In this document: positions 12,033 to 22,479 of the stretch, in pieces
Numbering within the stretch: position 1 is the stretch's first letter
How the letters are laid out: every line of letters begins with the position of its first letter
From: Coriaria nepalensis
Lineage: Eukaryota; Streptophyta; Magnoliopsida; Cucurbitales; Coriariaceae
Reading direction: 5' to 3'
Assembly (NCBI GenBank): GCA_027186245.1
Contig: CP114489.1
Location: 4,099,501 to 4,163,500 of the forward strand
Length of the DNA: 64,000 nt
Notes under the pieces: model-generated
Seen by the model: the letters and a program-made list of their open reading frames with translations, nothing else
The model's database searches: none
Told to the model about the DNA's origin: nothing
Translations under genes and position numbers: made by a program

Positions 12033-12515
12033 ATGGAAAGATCATCTGATAAGGTGAAGAAGGCTAGTAGTAATAATGGAAAGTCTCTTGTATGGGATTG
12101 TAACAGCACACTCTACGACTCATTTGAGCTCAACTCCTTCAACCGCCAACTAAACTCGGCCATAGAAGTTTCCAGAACCTTGTCCATGCCGCGTTTACCG
12201 GACCATCAAGATCCTCCGCAGTCCGTCTCGGTCCGAAAAAAGTCGTCGAAGATTTCTCGATCAATTAACAAACTTCTCCGGTCAGTTTTCAAGATTAAAT
12301 CAAATGAAAACAGTAGTTATAGTCCGAGTTTTCGAGCTCAAGATCAGCCTAAAGACGGCTTTTACGTGGTTTGTGATGGTGAAGGTGGACTCTTTACGAT
12401 TCCGGAAGTTCCAGAGGTTGACTTTGGAGGATTCTCACCGGAAATTAACTCGTTGGTTAGAAAGACGGCATCGGCAAGGTTTCCGGTGAACTATATTGGA
12501 ATTTCATATGCTTAA
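12033..12515 (+). CDS. Conserved plant protein of unknown function, 160 aa
   Basis: Single-exon gene. I cannot name the family with certainty, though the pattern looks like a plant-specific one. A Ser/Lys-rich start leads into SLVWDCNSTLYDSFELNS (about residues 18-35). A serine/arginine block follows (EVSRTLSMPRLPD, about 47-59), then a basic stretch (KKSSKISRSINKLLRSVFK, about 69-87), and a C-terminal half with FYVVCDGEGGLFTIPE. There is no signal peptide or membrane segment. The basic Ser-rich blocks suggest phosphorylation or nucleic-acid or membrane association, but that is only inference. The ATG is the first in this frame after the pyrimidine-rich leader. The reading frame is intact. 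Confidence 0.75.
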   Translation: MERSSDKVKKASSNNGKSLVWDCNSTLYDSFELNSFNRQLNSAIEVSRTLSMPRLPDHQDPPQSVSVRKKSSKISRSINKLLRSVFKIKSNENSSYSPSFRAQDQPKDGFYVVCDGEGGLFTIPEVPEVDFGGFSPEINSLVRKTASARFPVNYIGISYA

Positions 12516-13199
12516 TTAAACCAGTATTTAATAGTTAGAACTCAATATGTAGATTAATCATATACTTATTCTAAGTCCATATAGTAGACAGTTCTTGTAT
12601 ACTAATTAGGTGTATTACTTAGATGTACTCCTTTTTTTTGTTTTTTTTAAATTAATGGATGTTAGTCCTTGATAATCAGAACATGTTTCGAACTTGAAAT
12701 TTCATGGTGTTAGTTGATTGTTGATATTGTCCGAATTTTGATGTTCTAATTAAGGATGGACTTTTTCTATAGCTGGATCTAGTGTATGCAGTAGATTATC
12801 GACGTAGATTATCGATATACATGGTTGACTAGAACTTGGACAACATTAGACTTATTGTCGTTTAAGTGCAAACGACATGAAGTTCTATACCCTCTTGCCA
12901 CACAATCAAAGAAAAAGTGACGGCTTATATAATACAAATTTTATGACAAAAACGATACTCCAAAAAAATGCATAGAGGAAGTGATGGGAACAAATTTAAA
13001 GTGAATGTTATTCAAATAAGCTTTTGGACCATTTTGGTCTCTCTATAATACAAACTCTACTAATCAGAGGCAGAGAGAGTATGCTCTTTACAGGCATTCT
13101 ATTCCTACACATTTTGAAGCACATTCATTGATAGAAAATACATGATGTCATAATCTGCAAAATATAAGCTTTCCAAAAAATAAGACAAGAGATATATAT
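12516..13199. other. Convergent 3' intergenic spacer
   Basis: 3'-3' spacer between the 160-aa protein gene and the WRKY gene. AT-rich; no coding segment or structured RNA recognised. Confidence 0.5.
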
Positions 13200-14467
13200 T
13201 CATGAGAAAAATCCCGGGGCATCAAAAGAAAAATTTGGGTCGATTCGGACCGAGTCAAGAGAGAAATCAAAGTCCAAATCCAAGTCCAAGATGGGCGAAT
13301 TAGTTGCCGAAGTATTGGCCGAGAAAATCTCGGTGATGTCACATTCCGATTGTTGCCCACTGTGAGACCCATAGCCATAATTCGTCCTCTGAGAAGAAGA
13401 CACCAAGAAGCAGTTCGACTCGTGTGAAGTTGGAGACACCATAAATGACTGCGAAAAGCTGCCCAAGAAACCGTTGTTATCGATCCCCGAAAATAAAGTC
13501 AGGCTATTACTATTATCCTCAGCCTCCATTAGTCCAAGTGAAGTTGAAGGAAAACAGAATGGCTTGGATGGCCTCTCTTTTTTTTCCACGGTTGAGTGGT
13601 TAAGTAGAACATCTTGTGATTGTTTCTGCTTCTTTTCATCTTTTTCGGGTGAAGATGCGATTTGTTGTTGAGCCTGATGGTTTCCTCGTGAACATGTGTG
13701 CTTCCCTCTATATATAATTTCAAACAGACAAGGGTCCTCATCTGATCTTTGCACTTGCTTTGTTGCCCAACAGTCTTGTGTGTTCCTAAATGTACATCTA
13801 TAGTAGCTTCTGCATATGTAACACGCAAAATCACGATAAGTTCGAGTTCGGACAAACTGTATTTTAGTTAGATTACAAGACGAACTGTAACTAACCTGGG
13901 ATATTTGGCACCAAGGATGTCTTTCTGGCCATATTTTCTCCAGCTAAAACCATCTTCATGGGGTCCTTCAAGCCCACTCTCATTGTTCACTCGCACATGT
14001 TCTGTGAATCTGGGTAACATCTTTCTGCAAATTCACATTAATTATCAATAACAAGCTATATAACAATCTGATTAAAAATAAAGAAAAAATTCGAAAACTC
14101 ACCTCTTCTTAGTGCCATATCTGATATTGTGATTGTCGTAGTCATCACTATGAGGACTTCCATTAGCAGAAATTGGAGATTCAGGAAAAACAATTTGAGT
14201 TTGAGTTTGATTTTGACCCATTTGATTTGTTGACCCAACACACTTCAAAACCAGAAGAGATTTCTCAAATGAAGATAGAACCCCCTGCACTAATAATTCT
14301 CTGCTTTCGTTTGATGAAGTAGAAGATTGTTCGCCGCCATTGCTATTGCTACTACTACTACTACTAATACTGCTGCTTAACTCCACTCTCAGCTTCTTTG
14401 TAAGCTCTAATCCCTGAATTAGTTGGCTTATCACTGCTTTCTGCTCCCAACTCCAGCAATTCTCCAT
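13200..14467 (-). CDS. WRKY transcription factor, group III (WRKY53/41-like)
   Basis: Three exons on the minus strand (14467-14103, 14024-13896, 13809-13200) give 367 aa with clean splice sites. The N-terminus NCWSWEQKAVISQLIQGLEL and the ESPISANGSPHSDD block match the WRKY53/41/46/30 clade. WRKYGQK lies at residues 150-156. The zinc ligands C170, C178, H202 and C204 give C-X7-C-X23-H-X-C, the group III arrangement. The intron within the WRKY domain falls after the YPR triplet, the usual site. The acidic C-terminus (DLDLDFDFSLDS) is a plausible activation region. Clade members bind W-boxes and act in senescence, defence and ABA or SA responses. W-box cores upstream suggest auto- or cross-regulation. 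The gene is intact, unlike the HMG-box gene beside it. Confidence 0.95.
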
Positions 14468-14602
14468 TTTTTTTTCTTTTTTTTATTTTATTTGAATTTC
14501 TCCTTCCTCTTACAATATCTCAAAAACATTTTCTAGCTAACCAAACAGAGGATTTTGTCAGTTTTCTGTTTCTGTTGTGGAGAGAAGGTTTGGGGTTTTA
14601 TA

Positions 14603-14611
14603 ATTTTATAG
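14603..14611 (-). promoter_or_regulatory. Candidate TATA box of the WRKY gene
   Basis: CTATAAAAT on the minus strand, about 136-144 bp upstream of the WRKY ATG, which would leave a leader of about 110 nt. Confidence 0.55.
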
Positions 14612-14692
14612 GGGAGTTAGAAATAGTAAGGATGGATAGTGAGTGGTCTTTGGTCATAAGAACAGCGGATTATGAGGAGGAAGAGGGTCCAA

Positions 14693-14698
14693 AGTCAA
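14693..14698 (-). promoter_or_regulatory. W-box core (TTGACT) upstream of the WRKY gene
   Basis: TTGACT on the minus strand about 230 bp upstream of the WRKY ATG. It matches the WRKY target core TTGAC[CT]. Such hexamers also occur by chance. Confidence 0.4.
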
Positions 14699-14977
14699 AA
14701 TTTCTGAATTCTGACCAAGTCTTAGAATATATATATCAACTTCATAAATGTGTGGATGAGGTAGTATGATTGGTCCATTATGGAAATTTCATGGTTATGA
14801 TACTTACTACTATTCCTTCTCTCTCCTGGATGGAAGAGTGGAAAAGTCAGTGTGAGAATAGAGACAGTAGACCAAAGAATATTCAAACTTCTTCTGATTC
14901 CGCGTTCTTGAAATGTCTTACTTGCAAAATTAGTACTTACTACTATTGCTTTAAGTTAGGACCTGACGTGCATTATG

Positions 14978-14983
14978 GGTCAA
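14978..14983 (-). promoter_or_regulatory. W-box (TTGACC) upstream of the WRKY gene
   Basis: TTGACC on the minus strand about 515 bp upstream of the WRKY ATG. It is a second candidate site for WRKY self- or cross-regulation. Confidence 0.35.
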
Positions 14984-15559
14984 AATTTAAAAAAGGTTTA
15001 TTCATTTTTATATTATATATTCCGTCAAAATTTCAAAAAGGCAAGTATCTAAAGAGCTTTCTGTCCTTTATTAAATGCTGACATAGTGTTTCTTTTTGTT
15101 GCTTCTTGTCTCTTTTTACAAAACGCAGCGTATTTACTGTAACATGTCAGGGAACAGACGGATGACATTATTGGGCTCCACACTGTTCGGTTGCCTGATG
15201 AGGAAGGTCCATATATTTATTATAGGCCAACTTGCAGAAAAGCAGCCCATTTCGTAAGATCCAGTAAAATAGCAAATCCACAACATAATAATCAGTCTGA
15301 CTCTTTCGTTTTCAGTTTTCACGACAGGAAAGCCTAGAACAATCTAATAATACGGCCGCTTATAAAGAGAACTTATTCTGATAAAAAAAAAGGGGGGGAA
15401 AAAGAAAAGAAGACAAAAATATTTGCAAAAAAATGGAGTAGATTCTATAAAAATGAAGGATTCTCGTCACTATCATGCCTATATGAGGAGCTTCTCAAAA
15501 CAGCTATTGCATAAACAGTACCAAGTGTTTGAAATAAATTATCTAGAACTCAATTTCTC

Positions 15560-16047
15560 ATGGCCTCGATGCAATGCCATAAGCCAGAGCCGGAAAACTG
15601 CCACCAGAAATACCATGGCAGCTCCGCCTTGAAAGGGAGTCATAATGGACATCATGCCACTAACCAGACACATGCTGCCTGCTACGGCAAGACTGAGAAC
15701 CATGGTGTGGCTCACCACCAGACTCAGTGCATAGATCAAACCCATGGCCACAAGGCCCATAAACCCCACACTCATTCCCAGACCCAGGCCTGCATGGGAA
15801 AGACCCTTAAAGAAGAAAGAGAAGAACATGTTCCAGAAGATGAAGGATGGCATTTCTAGAAATGGAAACAGCAGTTGCAGTGACAGTGACGATGATGCCT
15901 GCCGCAAACGGAAGGTAAATTACAAAGTTTAATTATTATTATTTTTCTGCATTTTATTATTATTATTATTTATGTTCCATTATCACACTCTGCTTGTTTT
16001 CTTATATTGTCCTCCTGCTTTTGCAGAACTTAAAAGAGCAGACATGA
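15560..16047 (+). pseudogene. His-rich small protein with acidic Ser/Asp tail, frameshifted
   Basis: The first reading frame starts at 15560 (MASMQCHKPEPENC) and is strongly His/Gln/Cys-rich (NGHHATNQTHAACYG, QTHGHKAHKPHTHSQTQ) up to about 15800. The typical C-terminal block of this plant family continues in another frame: KKKEKNMFQKMKDGIS, then SCSDSDDDACRKRK up to 15914. A GT-AG intron (15915-16026) leads to the last codons and a TGA at about 16047. In the first frame translation instead stops near 15857. One extra base around 15800-15815 explains the switch. The family has stress- or elicitor-responsive members, but I do not know a biochemical function. The hydrophobic open frame on the opposite strand is a mirror of the His-rich codons. 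Confidence 0.65.
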
Positions 16048-16414
16048 CTCCATGAGTGAGATCTCAGCTCTTCCTTACGAGAATAAAGATGATTCGAGTA
16101 TTACTAACATATGAATGAATATTGAATAGTTAAATAGAGAGCCTTGATGCTTGTAAGGATTTAGCTATAGCTTGTTTGTGGGCGTGTGCTAACTGCTATA
16201 ATTAAGAGTAGCGTCTTCATAAATAAATCTATCTTTTCAGTATAAAGTATTAACAAGTTTCACAAGTCAGTTCTTCTCAACGCGGTATAACAGCATGTAT
16301 CGGGCGAATGCAGAACTTAATTTTCACATAAATTTCTGATGAAGTATGACTATGAGCGGCCGGCTGAATCAGATAATAAAACATTGAAGTCATGGACAAA
16401 CAAAAACGGCCTGC
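16048..16414. other. Short convergent spacer, nothing recognised
   Basis: 3'-3' spacer between the His-rich gene and the alpha/beta hydrolase gene. No coding, repeat or RNA signal was seen. Confidence 0.5.
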
Positions 16415-18443
16415 TCATCCCAAAAAGAAAAGAAAACTTTCCAAAGTTGTTTCGGAAAGGCTAGTGCTAGATTGAGCCGATGAAACTAGTGACAAAAGCT
16501 GCAATTGTCTGAGCGGCGAGGCATTCGGGGCTTCATCTTTGGTCCAGCCTTTTATCTGAAGGTGTTTCTTAGCTATCTGGAAAGAATGGTCACCACCATC
16601 TATGACATGCAAGCCACTGAGTATTCTCATCTTTCTACGACCGCTTCAAGGTTTTCAAGAGGGCAGAGCGCATCTTTGCTACCCTTCAACAAATTATACA
16701 ACACAGCAATCTACTGAATGACAAGCTCCAGAAATCACAATATCAATGTAATACTAGTAAACCCATCAATATTATAGACACACGAGGGTGTGGGACAAGC
16801 TGAGATATGATTTTATCATGAGAACTAGAAAATGAGCGTAAATGATATGAAAGAAGTACCTGTATGAAAATTATAGGGACTGTTACTTGAAACAGTATCT
16901 CATCTCTCATTGTGCCCTTCAGGCCCTGAAAATATTTCACGAAATTCGACATTTTAAGGCAGTTGTACATTGGTATACATCCTCCAATATAAAGAAGCTG
17001 GTATGTCATATATGCCTTTTCGGATTTCCCCAAAAAAAAATTAACAAGCCAAGAACATCAGAAATGGTTTGGAGATTCCTTTCCCCTGGCTTCGACTTTC
17101 CAAGAAAAATACTACTTTTATATGTGGTCTATGACACTGGATACAGTTAAGTTACTGGGGAAATAATTATTAACTACCCTGAATCTTTTAGGCTTCTAAG
17201 ATGCATAAACCATCTCTAACCTTTAATGGGTATCCCAAGCAAACTATTGAAGAAGCATGAATATCCTCCACACAAGAAACCATGCAGCTCACTCTGAAAC
17301 AGATACATATTATGTATTACCATCTTGTACAGTGTAATTAGAAACTACTTTCAGGGAGGTGAAGAAGCAGTTCCAGAACTCCCATGAATGGTTGCTTCCA
17401 GCAAAGAGTACAATAAGATTACCTTGAACCCATTGACTTCCCGGCCAAAACTAGCGGGTGACCAGGATACTTAGCAGCAGCCATTCTGGCAATGTTGCAA
17501 TGAAAATCGACCAGCTTCTCTGCCTTGGGGGGTGCTTTTCTTCCTCCAGAAATGTCTGCAAAGGGATGGATTTTTCATTAGATTATGGTGAATAGATCAT
17601 AACCACAAATACGTTAGAATCTCATACTCTTTTATATAATTAAACACACATGGGTAATCGAATGTAATTACTTCAACAGCTTGCAGTGCATTGCTTAAAA
17701 TAATCTTCCATCTAAACAATAATAAAATTTAGTTTCAGTACTTCTTTTAATGACAATTTAGCATTATTATCTTCCGCAATTGAAAAAAAATAAAAGCTCA
17801 AAGCAGTGAGACGGCCGGAGTGCCTGCACTCAAAAGAACATAGGCATGAATATATTATACATAAACCGTAGTTTCTCAACATTATTTAAGACCCTCCGAT
17901 GCTGATCGGATGGTCCATAGCTGCGCAGGCATGGGGTGCGCAGCAGCCCAGCCGACCTCGCCTTCTCTTTCTTCTTAATGCATGACTAGATTGATTGCCT
18001 CTCACTAGAAGTCTAGAAGGATTCTTCTTTTTGGAAATCCAACCTGCTGTCTATTCAAATAAAGTAATTCTGCAGTAGGTTCAAAACGCATTGAAATGAC
18101 ACGTATATTTCCGGTTTAGCAAGGAAAAATTAAGAATCATCAGTACCATTTCTAACCTAAACCATAAACGCAGTGATCGCTAGCGATCAGTTGATCCAAG
18201 CAAAACCAAAAATGTAAATCAATACATCCAATTTACAAGATGAACTGAAAGAGTCAAAAGTTGAGCGAGCTGAACGGACCTGATCATCCACTCAGACGAA
18301 GAAGGAGCACCGGCGCCATGAGCGAATACGACCACAGGGGACAACCTCCCAGCTGGTAAAGATAATGGCAGCGACGCGCCATCGTTATCCTCTTCGTCTT
18401 GATTCTTACGCCTACGCTTTGAAGCAGGCGGTAGATTATTCAT
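16415..18443 (-). pseudogene. KANSL3/TEX30-like alpha/beta hydrolase (At5g41850 type), two frameshifts in last exon
   Basis: Exons on the minus strand: 18443-18280, 17711-17650, 17555-17423, 17293-17221, 16925-16860 and 16683 to about 16467. Key pieces are MNNLPPASKRRRKNQDEE, SPVVVFAHGAGAPSSSEWM (oxyanion-hole HGAG), AVEVITFDYPY, LVLAGKSMGSR (nucleophile Ser in GKSMG), SIVCLGYPLKG, VTVPIIFIQGSKD and HVIDGGDHSF (catalytic His). All five upstream junctions keep frame. In the last exon a base appears missing near 16640: NLEAV runs into a stop, while RMRILSGLHVIDGG continues in another frame. A second missing base near 16512 throws the tail out of frame before the expected AQTIAAFV ending. The product would lose the catalytic His. 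It is a pseudogene or a sequence error. The substrate of the family is unknown. Confidence 0.8.
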
Positions 18444-18707
18444 TTCCGAATGAAAAAAAAAAAGAAAAAATATATATCCAGGAAGTAGCCCTAAATCGAC
18501 CAAACCCTAATCGAAGCTACAGCCAAATTTCGCGCCAAAATTAGTTGCACTTCCTGTCACTAGATGCCAACTGTACTAACTACTAACTGCTAGCTGACGA
18601 GAAAATGGGCCGGACGAACCAAGCTAGCACTATATTATGGGCTTTACAGCCCAATATTACAAAACCATCTCAACTATAGGCCCATCCTTTTTCTGTGACA
18701 GTGCATG

Positions 18708-18739
<32 letters not shown>

Positions 18740-20667
18740 CGTATCCAAAAAAGGGGATCAAATTTGACCTTCAATTTGTGAAGAAAATATAGATAAAGAT
18801 TAGAAGATGCATAAGAACTTATGCTTTACTTATATAAACAAATTGGCACTGTAAGGCTGTAGAGAGGCAAAGCCATCCCACATCGTCATCTAAATTCATT
18901 TCTAATATTTTTCGAAATCGATTATAAGAATAGTTGTTCTTCAAATTATTCGATTTGAAATTAGTAGGTTTAACTTTTTTATATATATCTATATATAAAA
19001 AGCAAAGCATGAGAGGATCTTCACTTTTTTTCCCAATTGCTTGCAGCAAATTGGATCAGTTGTCTAGGTCAAACGTTAACCTTTTGGGAGTTGTATAAAT
19101 AAGAGGGTTCCATAATGCAATTATCCTCATCAACGAACAATATAGAAGATAGTGATTAAATATAACATCATTTGGAAGGCATTTTTCTTTACTTACTCTC
19201 CCTCAAGGGCTTCTCTCAAACTTACACCAGCCAAAGCTTATAGCTACATGCCCGAAGCGTTTGGGAGGGTAAGCAAAAAATGCCTTCACTTTTCATCCTT
19301 CCATTCCTAATTTATTATTACTTTTTCTTTTTTTTTTGGCCATAATCACTTCTCATAGTTGTCAACTAATGAAGGGGGGGTCAAATGTTGCGGGAAAATT
19401 ACGTGAAAACAAAGGGTGGTGCATGTGATTGTGATGACAGAGGCTGGTACATGTATAATTTGTCAAGAGTCGACCCATAATGGCAGCCTTTGTGCTCCAT
19501 TCATTCATAAATAGAAAAGAAGGTGAGTGGGTAAGTCGTATTATACTAGTCACTAGCTATCGTTTGTAGTTTGTACCCACCTAGCAACCCCTTTCGCCCT
19601 ACCAAGTGATCAATAATTACTGCAGGAATCTCTTCATACTATCTACCTCTTGTCTACATATTAACATCGCCTTACGTTTTTCTGCATGTACGTAGCTAGT
19701 GATTGATTCTGATGTTCATGTTAAAGCCATATGGTGAACATGTTATAATGTGTTCTACATGTATATGTTGTCTTTTAAGTACATAACATGAAACCTATGT
19801 TGCGGATACTTCCAGTTACAGTAACTTGATTTTTTTTTTGCTGCTTTGCATATTAGTAAACCTATAGATTACAGTGCATGTAAAAAAAAGCCTTGTAATT
19901 AGCAAAAGGACAATCATTTAAAAAGCGGTGAGGAAAAAATAAGAAAAAGTATGGACTTGCTTTTGAAAGAGTCTTTGGACTGATTTAGTACAAATAAAAC
20001 TACTGGAAAAATCATTATCCCTTTCAATACTTATAACATGCAGGCAGGTACCGTTTTCTCAGCCATGGTTGTAAGGATTTTGCTACCTGGCCCGATCATG
20101 CTTCAATCAGACTTTGACACGTGCCCCCTGATCTTAACGTCTCTTATAACTTTATTTATTTGTTTTTTTTTTTTTTTTTTTTTGACCCAAGTATAAATAC
20201 CTGGAAAGTGAATCTATACTCGTAAAATTTCAACATGTGAAAGGAATCTGTATCCCGTTCCAAAATACTTATCACTCCGCCTGCCGGCTGCTGCATTCCG
20301 CTAACTTAGATTCGCAGAAACGAAGTATTGTAAGAAACCGTGTTAGAAATGAAAGATTCATGTTTGTTGTGTTAGGGCTCGGTAAGAGTTTAATATAAAT
20401 TGTTGGGCTCTTTCTTAAGTAGTTGAGAGTTTGGTACTAACGGTAATTTTGATAATCTGATAGAGATTAATACATAAGCTAAATATATACTATCCCAAAT
20501 GCAGATCACTCTTGATGAAATGGATACGTACAATTAGAATCATAAACAATAAAACTAAGCCCATTAATGGCCACCTTCTTTTATTAGTACTAGCTAGCTA
20601 GGGCACCAAATTTCCAGCCTTGTCTTTATCTTTAACTCTAGAAGCTACCTAGCTAGTGGCTATAATA
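18444..20667. other. Long intergenic region with a (TA)n tract
   Basis: Contains a (TA)14 tract (about 18711-18738), a long T run (about 20162-20182) and general AT-rich DNA. No exon with family features was recognised on either strand. Confidence 0.5.
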
Positions 20668-21264
20668 TTAAGCAAGCTCTTGATCCTTCTCCACAAGCCT
20701 CACTCCATTTGCAGATCTAAGCACATTAGCCTGAAAATATTCCATTATAAAGAAAAGAACACCAAAACCATCAGGTCTAAAACACTCAAAAGAAAATGTA
20801 AGAATGTACACATAATATAATATATATGTGTATATATATATATATATATACCTGGTCCTCAGAAATTTCGACAGCAAACCCATCAACAATGACGAGAGAA
20901 GAAATCTTCTGGTAGCTTCCTGCCTCAAGAGTACTCGCGAGCAGCTCGTCATGCTTCTTACTTAGATATACATCAAGCTCATATGCCCCCTTCTTTGTAC
21001 TATAAAACCATCCATTTTCAAGGAAGAAGATCACACACACACACTCATATATATATGAAGCCAACTTAACAAATGCATTACCAGAATAAAACGCTAGAAG
21101 CTATATTAGTCAAACACATGTTTGTGATCAGCTTTCTACTCGAATGCAATCAATTTAGATGTAAAGTAAAGAAGAAAAACTGACCGCTGATCAGCTCGAA
21201 GACGCTCGTATTGAGGATCGTAGTTTAGGAAAACAAAGTAAGGCTCTGTTTTTACATTCTCCAT
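20668..21264 (-). CDS. Stand-alone inhibitor-I9 (subtilisin propeptide-like) domain protein, 96 aa
   Basis: Three exons on the minus strand (21264-21185, 20999-20852, 20730-20668) give 96 codons without breaks. The start MENVKTEPYFVFLNYDPQYE is followed by YLSKKHDELLAST, GSYQKISSLVIVDGFAVEIS and QANVLRSANGVRLVEKD. These last three elements match the propeptide (peptidase inhibitor I9) of plant subtilases, most like the SBT2 clade. No peptidase domain follows; a stop comes right after the I9 fold. Plants have free-standing I9 proteins that inhibit subtilases, and this small gene fits that role. There is no signal peptide, so a cytosolic protein or one secreted by another route is implied. A (TA)n tract sits in the second intron. 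It might instead be a fragment of a subtilase gene, but the clean three-exon structure argues against this. Confidence 0.75.
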
Positions 21265-22450
21265 ATTTGGCACAGATCAGTACTCTACCTCTCTCTCTCT
21301 CTCTCTTTATACATATCTTTGTTTTTGTTCTGAGAACAAAGGTTACGAGACTGATCTTGTGAGATATTTTTAACTGCTATTTATACATGGAAAAAAGAGG
21401 AAAAAAAAAGGGTTTACAATTGTAGGTAAGCTAGGTATCTAAAGCTGGTGAAAGAGGGCCAAATTTATATAGCTAGCTTCAAAGTTAAAAAGATGCATTG
21501 TTTTGACGTACGCAAAGATATCAATCGGCCCGGCCCTATTTGGTAAGACATTCAGGTTTTTAGAATTTAAAAATTAAAAATAAATAATTCTTCGAGAATA
21601 GCTTACGAAAATGACCTGCATATGCTTTTGGCCGCTTTCATTATAATTAATTAATTAACTAATCTTGATTAGTCAATGACTAATGAGAATACTAGCTTTT
21701 GCAGCTTGACTAAATTAAGGCTGGTACTGGCCGGTATCAAGCACCGTGTTTCCACTGTTTCACACATGAAGCTTCTGACGACCTAGGGTTTCTAATACCA
21801 GTATCTTAAATTAATTAATTCAAATAATTATCATAATAACTATAATATGCTAAACTGTTGGCCGCACGTACGCTTGTGATAAAAGTCAACCATTCCCATT
21901 TTAACTATGGGAAGATAATCTTTTGGTTCATTGGTTTATAATTAAGATAAGATCATTAGAGTGCCTCGTTTCAATTTCAGGAAAAAAAAAAAAAAGGGAA
22001 CATAAAAAGAACATCAAATTCCAAGATGATGTGGCCAAAAAAAAACAAAATGCCTGCTAACTTGGACATCCTAGTATGTCACTGTCTCCACGTGTCAATG
22101 ACAAAAAAACATCTAGGCAGTGGACCATTTGTGTAATTACGAGAGAGAGCCTATGATTTTTATTATTAAATAAATGTTTTAATTGTGTTGACCAATTCAA
22201 ACCGATGGTAAGAGAAAGGGCATCCATTCTCTTTTTTATTGGAAGGAGAGATCGTGGGATGCAGTCGTAGCTAGCCAGTCGGGAAAACTGGTACCGACAA
22301 CTGTCAGTCACGTGGTTAACTGCGAACCCGCTAAAAAAAAGACAAATGAAAAATGAAGAAAAAAAAAAAAAAAACCACGCATGATATTAGGCCCGGTCGG
22401 GTCAGTCAGTTTTGATAATATTTTTAATATGATCACGGTGAGTGAATTAC
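21265..22450. other. Intergenic, no gene seen
   Basis: Upstream region of the I9 gene plus AT-rich DNA. A CT-rich tract (about 21288-21307) lies just upstream of its ATG, probably in the leader. Homopolymer A runs occur near 21985 and 22360. Nothing else was recognised. Confidence 0.45.
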
Positions 22451-22479
22451 CCCAAATTGAAATCTAACCACATTTTTTT

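Noticed and set aside
15539..15907. 122-aa hydrophobic open frame on the minus strand, looks like a small membrane protein
   Set aside because: It is the antisense reading of His/Gln-rich codons, which read as Met/Val/Leu on the other strand. The plus-strand His-rich frame with a correctly placed intron explains the region better.
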